Assembly: GCA_029339195.1 (NCBI GenBank)
Contig: JAPTJF010000109.1
Coordinates: 84,212 to 148,211 of the forward strand
DNA length: 64,000 nt
Reading direction: 5' to 3'
Source of the DNA: Micractinium sp. NFX-FRZ
Taxonomy: Eukaryota; Chlorophyta; Trebouxiophyceae; Chlorellales; Chlorellaceae
Shown here piece after piece: positions 34,177 to 45,129 of this stretch. The first letter of the stretch is position 1, and every line of letters begins with the position of its first letter. Position numbers and translations under genes: made by a program. The notes beneath the pieces were generated by a model, which was not told the origin of the DNA, made no database searches, and was given only the letters and a program-made list of their open reading frames with translations.

Positions 34177-36886
34177 ATGTTGGAAGTGCGGGAGGTTGCT
34201 GGAAAGGGGCGAGGCGTGTTCGCCTCTCGGCCAATCCGCGGCGGCGAGGTGGTGCTGCAGGAGGCCCCGCTGCTGCTCTACCCGCAGCAGGGCACCGCCG
34301 CCGCCTTCTGCTCGCACTGCCTGCGCGCCTTCAACTCCCTGGGTGAGCACAGCAGCAGCCGGACGCCGTGGCTGTGTGCATGTGAACATGGCCATGCCCG
34401 CTGCCGCTGCCGCTGCCTGCCGCCGCTGCCAGCCAGCACCGTCGCTGCCCAAACCCTGCGGAGAGATGCAGCCTGATCCATGTCTTGTGATCACACCCTT
34501 GTACCTCAGCAGAAGAGAATGCGGCGTCGGTAGTGCCCTGCACCAGCTGCGGCCGCGTCGGCTTCTGCAGCGCCTCCTGCGCCGCCGCCGCAGCCGCCGA
34601 CCCGGCCAGCCACTGCCCCGCCGTCTGCCGCCTGCTGGCCGCCTGCAACTTGGAGGGCCTTACCGACGAGCAGCAGTCGGCGATGCAGTTCCTGGCGCGC
34701 TGCTGCAGCTTGCGTGCAGCTGCCGCAGCAGGCGATGCCGCAGCAGCGGCACGCTTTGCAGCCATCACCTCGCTGGCAGCGCCGCAGCCCCTGCCGGACT
34801 GTGCCGCCGACGCTGGCGGCCTGGCAGCCCTGAGCAGCGCCAGCGTGGCGGTGCGGGAGCTGCACGGCCGGCTGAGCCATGCGCTGGCGGCAGCAGGGGC
34901 GGGCCCTGCAGCAGCTGTGAGCGTAGAGGAGGCTGCAGAGCTTCTGAGGAAGGATGCCACAAACGGCTACGGCATCATGGCACCCTCCGCGCCCGACGTG
35001 AGCTGCCGCGTGGCTGGCTGGCTTGCTGGATTGGCTGATCATGCCTGCCTGCCTGCCTGCCTGGCTTGTGGCTGCACTGTAGGGAGTGGTGGCTGCTGCG
35101 GGCTGCAGAGCGATGGATCGCCCCCTGCTCCCGTTTGTGACTGTTTGCCTGTTGCTGCCGCACCCCTGCTGCCCTCACCTCTCCACCCTCTGTCCCACCC
35201 TCCCTATTGCCTGCAGGGCGAGCGGCGCATCCGCGGAACCGGGCTGTACGCCCACGCCTCGCTCATCAATCACGAGTGCCTGCCCAACGTGGCACGCTTT
35301 GACAGCTTTGACCGCTGCTGCGCTGGCGCCAGCTCAGCGGCGGCGGCCGCCAGCTCAGCAGCGGCAGTCGCACAGGGAGCAAATGCGGTGGTGGAGTTTC
35401 GAGCGCTGCACGACATCCCTGCAGGTGGGCTGGGGTGGGGGTGGGGGGGGGGAATGGGTTGCTGGGGCTATAGACGTGGGATGCTCGCAAGCTGCCTGCC
35501 GCGCCGGAAGCCAGCCGGTGCAACCTTGCAGCTGCAGCTATGCCAGCCCGCCAGTGGTGCTTGCCGGCAGGCTGCACTTGGGCTTGGGCTGAGTGCCTCC
35601 TTTGGCTGACCATTTGTGCTGCTTATTGGCGGGCGATTGCCTGCAGGCGAGGAGATCACGCAGAGCTACTTCCCGCTGCCCTGGCCCATGAGCGAGCGGC
35701 AGCAGCGCTGCAGGGAGGACTATGGCTTTGAGTGCGCCTGCCCGCGGTGCAAGGTGAGCGGTGGGTCTGCATGTGGAGCACTCATGGTTGTGAATGCCTG
35801 CCCGCGCTGCAAGGTGTGTGGAGTGTGTGTGCGTGTTACCGGATGAGGATGGCACGTCGCTACAAGTCACACATGCTGCACAGCCCGCCACCCAACCTGC
35901 TCACACACCTGCACAGCACTCGCAAACATGCTGCATGCCGCATGCACCCCAGGCAGATCACAGAGGCCGCCGATAAATGGCATGAGCCGGCCTCTCGTCA
36001 CGCACTGGCACAGCAGACACCGCGGTGACAAAAGTGGGCGGGGCGAACACAACCATGAGTTGCCGCTCAATCCACGCCGCCACATACGCACACCCTCATG
36101 CATTCCTCCCTCATGCTGCACACGCGCATCGTATCGCACCCACGTCGCACTGCACTGCCAGCGCTGCGCCTCCTGGCACTCCTCCAGCAATCCAATGCTC
36201 CTCCCTACCAGTGCATACCAAACCTCACTTCTCTCCTTCCATCCGTACAGCGCGGCCTGCCAGACCCCGACAAAGAGGACCCCTGTTCCCATCCGCGGCC
36301 TGCGCCAACACAACTTTGCCCGGCTCACTTCCCGCCTGTCTTCTTTCAATGGTGCAGCGCGGCCCCAGACACATGGGCCCCCATCATGTGTGTTCAGCCT
36401 CAGCTTATGCTGCTTCGACCTGACTGCGCCTTGCCCACGTGCCCCCAACCCTGCCCTTGCACTGTTGCACAGGAGGAGGCGACGTGGTCTGAGGAGGAGA
36501 GCGAGTGGGAGACAGACGAGGATGCAGGGATGGCAGAGGCGGCAGTAGCAGCAGCAGACGATGCAGATGGCGCGGCGGGCGGCGGTGCCTGCTTGCACGC
36601 GCACTCGCATGCGCATGCCCACGCGGATGAGCAGCAGCAGCAGCAGCAGCAGGCGGCAGCGGGTGAGCCGCAGGCTGACCCCGCCTACATCAACCTCTTC
36701 CTCCTCAAGTACGTGTGCCCAAAGGATGGGTGCTATGGCACGCTGGCGCCGCTGGCCCCAGCAGCAGCAGCGGGGGCAGCAGCCGCATCCAGCAGCGGCG
36801 GCGGCGGCGAGGTGTGCGAGTGCAACATGTGCGGCGGGCGGCGCACGGAGGCAGAGTTTCTGGCAGAGCTGGAGGCGGCCGACTGA
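34177..36886 (+). CDS. SET and MYND domain (SMYD-like) lysine methyltransferase
   Basis: Five exons (34177-34342, 34513-34997, 35217-35424, 35647-35753, 36473-36886) give 459 residues. The split SET domain begins VAGKGRGVFASRPI, is interrupted by a zinc-binding MYND-like segment (FCSHCLRAF, CTSCGRVGFCSASC, HCPAVC), and resumes with the cofactor-binding block ASLINHECLPNVARFDSF and GEEITQSYFPL. The post-SET cysteines are FECACPRCK and further C-rich motifs (CPKDGC, CECNMCGG). Such proteins transfer methyl groups from S-adenosylmethionine to lysines of histones or other proteins. The last exon adds an acidic stretch, an alternating His-Ala run (HAHSHAHAHA) and seven glutamines. An in-frame ATG at 34069 would add 36 residues. 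Confidence 0.85.
35740..35822 (+). repeat. Copy of SMYD-like exon 4 end in intron 4
   Basis: The exon end and donor GCCTGCCCGCGGTGCAAG|GTGAG (to 35758) recurs at 35797-35820 as GCCTGCCCGCGCTGCAAG|GTGTG, 57 nt downstream. Confidence 0.85.
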
Positions 36887-37443
36887 GCCAACTTCGGCGG
36901 GCCTCTCATCCCTGCTGCCTTGCTGCCTGCCTTCTCAACCCCGCCACCTGCACTTCTTGTGAGTGGAATTGAATTTGAGCGAGCAACTCAGCCGGCCACA
37001 CAAAGGCGGGTGGAGAGTGAGTTGCAGCAGCGGGCGGGCGGGCAGGCGGCGCCCGCATAAGAGAGGTAGATGCCTGGCGGGGGCGCTGTAGGCACTGCTG
37101 CAAGCCTAATCCAAGTCAATGCAAACATCTCGCCATTTATTTTTGCTACTGGGCCGGCAAGCCAGGGACTGTCCGCTCCGCTTGCTACAGCTACTGGCAT
37201 ACATTTGGCGTTGAAAAAAGCCTGCGGGAGGCACTGGATCGCGCGGCAGTGTGCGCAGTGACGACTTGGCCTTTCCTAAAGTCCTGCATTTGCTGTCCCC
37301 GCCCGTCTGTGGCCCACGCAGTTGAACGCCGCAACTTTGGGTCCATCTGCTAGCTCGCACCACCTCCCTTCACCAGCTGTCGCCGGGAGTTGCGGGCTGT
37401 CTGTTGAGCGGGCGCGCCGCCTCCGTGTGAGCGCAGCGCCGCC
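36887..37443. other. Intergenic region upstream of NDC80
   Basis: Presumed 3' UTR of the SMYD-like gene and promoter/5' UTR of NDC80. No exon seen. Confidence 0.5.
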
Positions 37444-40400
37444 ATGGACCGGCGCAAGACGCTGGCGGGGCTGAGCCCCGCGCAGCTCAACGCGCGGGCC
37501 AGCCTGGCGCCGTCGCGCGGTGCCACCAAGGGCGGCGCCGCCGGCGCCGCCCAGGCCGGCAAGCTGCCACTCGACAAGGCGCTGAGCCGCATGTCGCTGG
37601 CAGGACCTGTGGCTCGTCGTTCCAGTGCCTACACCACAAAGGCCTCGGGCGTCAAGAGCGACCCGCGCCCAGTCAGCGACAAGGGCTTCCAGGCCGCCTG
37701 CATCCGTACCGTCATCGCCTACCTGGCGGCCCACGGCTTTGAGTACGCCATCACGCCCAAGGCACGTGTGTTGCGCTCTCAATATGTGATGAAGAGGCTG
37801 TGGCGCTCCTACGGCTGTGCCACTGTGTGCCTCCAGGGCCACGCGGGATGTTGCTTCCTGGCGGCGCAGCTGCCGCTGCTGCGTCCCGTGCCTCCTGCCT
37901 CGCTCACCGCCCTGCCTGGCCTGTCCCCGCCCGCAGGTGCTGTCCAGCCCCACCACCAAGGACTTCACCAACGTCATGATGTTCCTCTTCCGCCAGCTGG
38001 ACCCAGTGCTGCCCAAGACTTTCAAGCTGGAGGAGGAGGTGGGTGCTGGGGGCGGGGCAGGAGCAGAGCAGAGTGGTGTTGGCGAGTTCGTTACCACGAC
38101 CCCCAGGACCCACTGTTCATCAACTGCTGCCGGGCCCTGCAGGTGCCCCAGCTGTACAAGCGGCTCAAGTACCCGTTCCAAATCAGCAAGAGCAACCTGA
38201 CAGCGGTGGGCTCCCCCCACACCTGGCCCTCCGTGCTGGCCGCTCTCACCTGGCTGGTGGAGCTGCTCAACTACCAGGAGCGGGCAGAGGCGGCACGCCA
38301 GGTGGGGCTTTGGGGTGGAGGAGGGACTACCGTCGACCTGAAGGGCCTTACAAGGGACCTGTGGGCTGGGTGGGAGCAGGCAGATGCTGTGTGCCAGGTG
38401 GCTGGTTGTTTTATGTGTGGGGTGGCCCGGTGAGGCAGACAGGCAAGCAGGCGAGTGGGATGCAAAAGGCGCGTTTGCACCCTGTGCCGCTGCTACTGCC
38501 TGCTGCTGCTGCTCGCCACTGCTGCTGCTGATGGCTGTGTCGCCCGGTGTTCCTTGCATCTTTGCCCTTCCATGACGGATCCTCCCGTCACCGCCTGCCT
38601 GCTGCTGCTGCTGCAGGATGTGGGTGACGAGCGCAGCCGCACCGAGGCCGAGTTCTTCCACTACGTCAGCCAGGTGCGCACGTTGTAAGGCACGGAAAGC
38701 TCGGGCTGGGGTGGATTTTGCTAGCAGTGGGCTGCAAAGGGGAGGCGGCTGGTGGAGGTGCGGCTGCCTGCCAGTGCGTGCCAGTGCAGGCATGGTTACG
38801 GCAGCTGCTCTACCGCTGCTCTGCCTCTGCTGCACAGCCTGCCCTCCACATGACTTGCATGCCTCACCACGTCTGCTGCGCTGGAGGCTGTAGGTGTACC
38901 GCTACTTCATGACTGGCGATGACGGCAAGTGCGAGGAACAGGATGCGCAGCAGGCTGGGGAGTTTGAGGCGCGCGCAGGAGGCGTGCAGGCGGAGACGGA
39001 GCGGCTGCAGGCGGTGCGTGGCTGGCAGAGGGGGGCCGCGCCGCAGATGTGCATGAAGCCGTGTCGTTGGGGGTGGCAGAAGTTTGCAGCCAAATGCCGC
39101 TTGTGGTGATGCGACTGCTTGCACAAAGTGACAGTCCAGGATGCAGCGCAGGGGGAGCCCGGGAGGCACCATGATCTGCTGCGGCCCTGCATTGCCCACC
39201 CACACCCCTTCTTGCCCCTCAATGTCTGCTCACATGTCCCTTCTCTCCCTGCCTTCGTACAGTCAAATGATGCACTGCGTTCAGAAATTGAGCGGCTGCG
39301 GGGGGAGCCCTGCCCGCTGGTGGCGGCACGTGCGGCGCGGGAGGAGACGCTGGCAGACAAGGAGAAGTTCCTCAAACTGCTGGACAATCTGCAGGTGTGT
39401 GGTGTGCGCTATATGGTGGTGGTGGTTGTATTTGTCTGACGGGGGCAAGGAGGGGGCAAATTTAGACAAGAGTTAGCTGCGACAGCACAGTGGGTGCATC
39501 CAGTGGGTTGGTTCCTTGCCATGGTGCTCTCCCTCACACCTTGAGCTTCCTGCCCCCCGTCTTCACACCACCACCCCTCACACTGCACAGGCGCACAAGG
39601 CATCGCTGCAGCGCAAGCTGGCTGAGCGGCAGGCTGATGTGGCAGCACAGCAGCAGGAGCTGGCGGGCGTGGAGGCAGACAATGAGGGGCTGCGGGCGCG
39701 CATCGCTAGCCAGACCGTCCACCCGCAAGACGTGATGCGCATGAACGCTGAGAAGTGAGTACTGGGGAAGTTGCCCCGAAGCAGTGGGTGGCGACAAGAA
39801 GAATGTGGGCAGCTTTGGTATACTTGAAAAGGGCGGGGGTTGTACTTGCTAAGTCCCAGGGATGAGGGCGGCAGTGGAGTTCTGTCTGTAGTGCCTCACG
39901 AGTGTGCTTTGGCGCTGCTGGTCTCAATCAACCTCGAGGGCTTTCCAATCAATCTGCAGGTCCAAGCAGGAAGCAGCGCTGCGGTCGACGCAGTCTCAGC
40001 GCGAGTCTCTTGACCGCCGCGTGGCGCAGCAGGAGCGGGGGATTGAGGAGCGGCTTGATGCTGTGGAGGCGGCGCTGCAGGTGGGGAAGGGCAGCATTAG
40101 TGGCTGGTTGCTGTGGCGGCACGAGGGACAGTGCAACAGATGCAGTGTGCTGTGAGGTGATGGGGGGAGCAAAGGCTTGCTTGGCACCTGATTTGCCTCG
40201 CCTAGGTGCCGCTCTTTCTTCCCCCCTATGTGCCCGCCCTCACTTCCCCCACCTGCTGCCCCACGCGGCGCCCCTGCAGGGCTACCACAGCATGGCGGAC
40301 CGTCTGGCGCTCATCCCGGCCACCGCCAAGCGTGCGGAGGGGGTGGCCTTTGAGGTGCGGCTGGACCGTGGGGCGGCCTCCACCTCCGAGATGATCAACG

Positions 40401-42541
40401 TGGACCTCAAGGTGGGTGGTGCACGCTGTGCAAATGTGTGCACTGTTTCAGGAAGAGGTTTGGGGGGTGTTGGGGAAAAGGCACACTGCAGCCTGGGAAG
40501 TGAGCAATGCATTGGAGGTGTTGGGCTGGGGATGGGATGGAGAAGCAGGAGCAGCAGCGCTGGGTGGGCCATGCAGGAATGCTGCACTGGAAGAGTGGGG
40601 CACGCAGCAGGCTCAATCTGCGGAGCGTGCAAAGTGCGCAACAGGCCGGCTGCCTGTCTGCTGAGTAGAGGATACACCCTCGCTCTTCTGGCCGCCTCTT
40701 GTGCCCCACATGGGGCTTACGAGACGCGCCCTCCACTTTGTTCGCCCACCCTGAGCTTGCCTATGCCCGTGTGTTTGCGCCCGTGCCTGCAGGGCATCGT
40801 GAAGCCCGCGCTGCAGCGGCTGCGGGACAACTACAGCACCAAGGCTCGCGAGCTGGGCGACCAGCTGCTGAGCCTGCAGGAGCAGGCAGACAGCGTGCGG
40901 GAGCTACTGGCGGAGCGGGAGGAGGAGAACAGGAATGCGGAGGCGCAGGTGCGGGTGCCAGCGGGGTGGGCTGCTGTGGTGCATGTGGAGGCTGCACGGT
41001 GCTGGGACTGCATGGGTAGGAGATGGGTGACGGGGTGGGATGCTGTTGTGTGACCACCACATCTTCAACACCCTGTAACGCCTACTCACCTGTGGTTGAT
41101 TGCAGGCGCACAAGCTGGATGCGCAGTACCGTGCGGCCAAGGAGGCTCTGGAGCAGCACATCGCAGCTGCCAATGCGCAGGTGGGTGCTGTGGGGTCGTG
41201 CTGGCAGCAGCGTTGGCTTGGTTAAATGCATGAGCAGGGGAGGAAGGATGTGGGGAAACAAAGGGTGTTTGAGGCTTCTGCATCTATGAGTCGGGTGTTG
41301 GGTGCCTGCCAGCCGCCTGCTTGCTTACTTTCCGAATCCGCTGCTCCCACTGCCTCACCTGTCCATGTCACACACACCTCTGCCAACGCCCGCTTTGACA
41401 GGTGGACCAGCTGGCTGCCGAGGTGGCCCAGCTGCGCAACGCCAACGGCGCCAGCGTGATGGCCAGCGAGGAGCGGCTGCGCTCGCTGCAGGGGACGTAT
41501 GAGGACCTGCTGGGGTGAGGCGGGGTGGCAAGGGGACAGGGGTGGCGGTGGGGGGTTGGGGGGCCAAGCGCGGTCGGGGGACGTGTGAGGTCAGCTGGTC
41601 ATGCTTCCACCTTCATCATCACCCCGCCCATCCTGCCCCGTTCCGTCCACGCCTCATTGTGGCCCCCGCAGGCAGTGCGAGCTGGACAACGCCACGCTGC
41701 ACCGCGACCTCAGCGCCGCGCTGGAGAAGGTGCTCAACCACAAGCTGGCGCTGCAGGTGTGTACACTTGTGGATGGTACGGTTCTGGTTGTAGGTTCCAG
41801 CTGCTACTGTTTGTTGGTGCCTCTGCTTGGTGAAGGCTGGCGGGTGCTGAAGAAAGTGCATCAACACGGCAGGTGTTGGGCTTGAAAAGTGCTGGTGGGT
41901 GCTAGGGTGGTGGGCATGGGAAGGTGCTGAAAGAACTGGGTAATTGCTGGCATCCTGCAGGTGGGTGGGTGCTGGTGGGTGCTCATGTGTTCATTTTGGA
42001 AGTTGTGGCACACTTCGCTTGCTTTTGGAGTCAATGGTGGTGGGTGCTGGGGAGGGCTCAGCCAGCCGGCGCTGTAGAAGGGAGCTGGCTAGTGGGTGCT
42101 GTGGGTGGGGGCGCTAGAGCGCTGGTGGGTGCTGCGTATTATTGCTGTCCTGTGCAGCGCAGCGCCTGCATGGCTCTGCCAGGACGTCCATGGTGGGTGC
42201 TGGGGCGCGCAGGTCTTGGCTGGGTGCCCATGGTGGGTGCTGGGGGGCACGCAGGCCTTGGCTAGGTGCACATGGTGGGTGCTGGCTGTGCTATCCTGGT
42301 GGACTGCCCCTACACTTTACTATCATGGGCGCCACTTGCGTCCATGGGCGCCACATTGTACGCACGGTCAATGACGTGGGTGCTGAGCTGCATGCCTCTT
42401 TCATCATCAAGCTTGCTTACCTCCCTCTCGCACTCCCTCGCATTGCAGGCGGAGCTCAAGACGGTGGTCAGCCGGGATGCTGCCATCAATGCACAGCTGC
42501 AGCAGGAGGCGGCCAAGCTGCTGGGCTCCCTGTCCATGTGA
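37444..42541 (+). CDS. NDC80: Kinetochore protein NDC80 (HEC1)
   Basis: Fourteen exons sum to 1827 nt, or 608 residues, in the usual size range: 37444-37761, 37937-38038, 38143-38301, 38617-38673, 38894-39013, 39263-39394, 39591-39754, 39960-40080, 40280-40411, 40793-40948, 41106-41180, 41402-41514, 41672-41756 and 42449-42541. NDC80 is the microtubule-binding subunit of the outer kinetochore Ndc80 complex. The N-terminal basic tail (MDRRKTLAGLSPAQLNARAS) precedes the calponin-homology fold: DPRPVSDKGFQ, SSPTTKDFTNVMMFLFRQLD, YPFQISKSNLTAVGSPHTWP. The rest is coiled coil, with the family marker QDVMRMNAEK near residue 345. The first intron begins with GC (37762), forced by the conserved TPK|VLSSPTTKDF junction. 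A shugoshin-like gene follows on the same strand. Confidence 0.93.
41880..42300 (+). repeat. GGTGGGTGCTGG-type minisatellite in last NDC80 intron
   Basis: The word TGGTGGGTGCTGGGG or close variants recurs about ten times through this intron, including three longer units containing CCATGGTGGGTGCTGGGG near 42188-42280. Confidence 0.8.
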
Positions 42542-43109
42542 CGTCCAGACAGGCCATTAGTCAGTAGATCATTAGGCAGGATGGCGCTAGGCAGCTTGAC
42601 AAGGGGCATGCCGCGGCGCGGGGCGCTCTGCAACATCGGGCCCCCCGCTGGCAGGCACGCCGAACCGCCGCTGGCGCGCCCTCACACCCAACCAGACGCT
42701 GTCAACCACTCAGGCAGCACCACGCAGACTGTGCCACACTCACTTCATTCTTATGCTCGTTCTCAACCTCCACTCCTGATGCCCCGCCCGCCCCTCTGAA
42801 CTTGCTCCCTTGTACCTGCGGCGGCAACACCGTTCTTCTCTCCACACCTGTCACTCCCGTTTGTAACATGCGACGCCAGCAAGGTGGCTTGGAGGCAGGC
42901 AGAAGGGCGAGCTGGTGCCTGCAACATGGGGCGTGCCCATTACACCTTTGATTTTTTAAGAGGCCCGCCTCCAAGTCTCGTGACCGGTTTTGTCGCGCAT
43001 TCCGCCCGTTCCGCAATCCTCGCAGTCTGTAGCAGTCACTGGCGGCCGGCACACGCAGCCTGCGGCGCAGGGCGGGGCTTCAAGGCTTCTCGCAAGTCAG
43101 TCGGGCGCT
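42542..43109. other. Intergenic region between NDC80 and the shugoshin-like gene
   Basis: Contains NDC80 3' UTR and the promoter of the next gene. I see no exon. Confidence 0.5.
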
Positions 43110-44610
43110 ATGCCTATCAAGGAGACGGCGGAGCAGCGGTGAGTGCTTGCTTTGAAGTGACCAAGGCGGCTTGGAGGGCATCGGCGGCCCTGACCGCCCG
43201 CGCCGCCGCCGCCGCCCGCCCGCCGCCCAGCCAGGCCTGCACCCTGCTGCCTTGAAAATTAGCGTTCCAATCGTGTTTTCCAGAGAAATCTTAGCGGAGC
43301 GCAAGCGGCGACAGGAGGTGGAGCGTCGCCTGGTGGCGGAGAGAGAGCGGCGGGTAGATGCGGAGCGCCGCCTGGCTGAGCACGCAGCTCGGGCGTCAGA
43401 AAACAACACAGCTCTGGCACGCAACAACCTGCGGCTGCAGGAGCAGCTGGCACGGCTTCGGGGGGAGGCCGACCTGTTAGTGCATGAGGCGGGGTGCCAG
43501 CGGGCAGCGGCTGCCGCACGGGAGCGGGCGACGGCACTGGAGCTGGGCCGGCTGCGGGCGGCGCAGGCGCGGTCCCACGCTGAGCAGCAGGCGCTGCAGC
43601 AGCAGCTGGCAGCCAAGCAGGTGAGATAAAAGGGCAATACGTGTACCGGCCAGACACGCCATGGGACCTCTCTGTCCCACATGTGCTGCACCGGCTGACT
43701 GCCTGCCATGCCTCTGCGCTTGCCGCGGTCTGCCATCATGCAATGCAGGGCATCATTGCTTACCTGGAAAGCAAGCTGGAGGGGCAGCAGGGCCTGGGGC
43801 GGCAGCAGGGGGCGGCAGCGGCAGGGCGGGTGATCAACTTCAAGGTGTTACAGGGCGGGGCAGCAACTGCAGGGGCTACCCTGTCGGGGCCAGCGAGCAG
43901 CGGCGTGAGCAGCGCTGACAGCCAGTCAGTCGTTCAGCTGGCAGTGGCGGTGGCAGCAGGCAGCGAGCAGCAGCAGGAGAAGCAGCAGCCGGGCAGTGAC
44001 GATGAGGAGTCAAGCTGCAGCGGCGGGGAGTTTGGGGCATGCAGCGGGGATGAGGCGCCTGGCATGCATTCGCCACCAGGGGCAGGCGCTGCCGTGCGGC
44101 AGAACGACAGGGCAGCATCGCCAGCAGCAGCAGAGCTGACTCCTGTGATGCAGAGGATGGCGCCGGCGGGGCGTGCCAGGTGGGGCAGCGCTGGCTGCTG
44201 AAGCCACGCTCCTGTACTCACTTGAATGCCGTGCCTGGCAGCTTCATTTTGCCGGTTCCCTCCTGCAACGTTGCATCCCTGCCCCTGCCCTCCTCGCTCG
44301 CCTGCCCCGGTCCCTGTTTTGCTCAACCCTCCCACTGCCATGTCATGCCATGCCATGCAGCCTGGAGCCAGCGGGCACACTGCTGCGCTCCTCACTGCGC
44401 ACACGTGGCAGCGGCGTGAGCTACGCAGAGCCCAGCCTGCGAGCCAAGCTGCGGCAGGGGGACCCACACACCTTTGGCGCCGCCGAGGCGGCCGCCGCAG
44501 CCGCCGCGGGCAGTCGCAGCGGGCTGCCGCGGGCGCGCACCAAACCGCGCCCGCTCTTTGCCCTGGCCAGCCCGGGCGGCGGCGGGGCGCTGCCGCCAGT
44601 GACAGATTGA
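43110..44610 (+). CDS. SGO: Shugoshin-like protein (centromeric cohesion protector candidate)
   Basis: Four exons (43110-43138, 43284-43620, 43749-44179, 44361-44610) give 348 residues. Shugoshins recruit PP2A to centromeres and protect cohesin. The N-terminal 120 residues are one charged coiled coil (ILAERKRRQEVERRL, NTALARNNLRLQEQLARLR), where shugoshins dimerise and bind PP2A. A serine/acid-rich middle follows (SDDEESSCSGGEFG). The C-terminus holds a basic segment, LLRSSLRTRGSGVSYAEPSL then RAKLRQGDPHTFG, which fits the shugoshin C-terminal signature: basic residues, then YAEPSLxxKLR and DPHT. The middle of shugoshins is never conserved, so the call rests on the coiled coil, the C-terminal motif and the architecture. 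Lying 568 nt downstream of NDC80 is suggestive context only. Confidence 0.65.
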
Positions 44611-45129
44611 GCAGCATGCAGGCAGTGGTGCCTCCTAGCGCCAGTCATTCTTTCTTAATCTCTGACTTCGCTGCCTGTGATCAATTCAGGGCTATGCTGT
44701 GACTGACAGCAGATCACACCAGAGGCTCCAAGAGGGTGCGTGTGCGCCTGCCGGAGACAATTTTACACTGACACTTACACTTACACTGACATCCGACTGT
44801 CGGGTGGTTGCGCTGCGATTGCATTCAGCAATGTCAGGTGGGCTTGCAATGGCCAGTCAGCACAAGGACAGCTGGCATGTCCGTCGCGCAAGGCAGAGGG
44901 GGCAGGCAGTGCAATTTCGAGGCTGAGAAATGAGAAGGGATGGAGCTGAGGCAGGGGAAATGTGTGCTCACAATGCGATACACCAGATCAGCAGCTGAGG
45001 AAGAATGGTAGAACCCTGCTGGCAGATGCATCGAGGCTGCACTGTCAGGCCCTCGCCCCGGCACGGGCGTGCGCTATGCCGCACTGGGGACCGCTGCCGC
45101 TGCGGCTGCCCCGCCCGCCCGCCACCGCC
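44611..45129. other. Convergent intergenic region
   Basis: Lies between the shugoshin-like (+) and cathepsin-like (-) 3' ends. It contains a short TTACACTGACAC-type tandem near 44764-44791. No exon seen. Confidence 0.5.
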
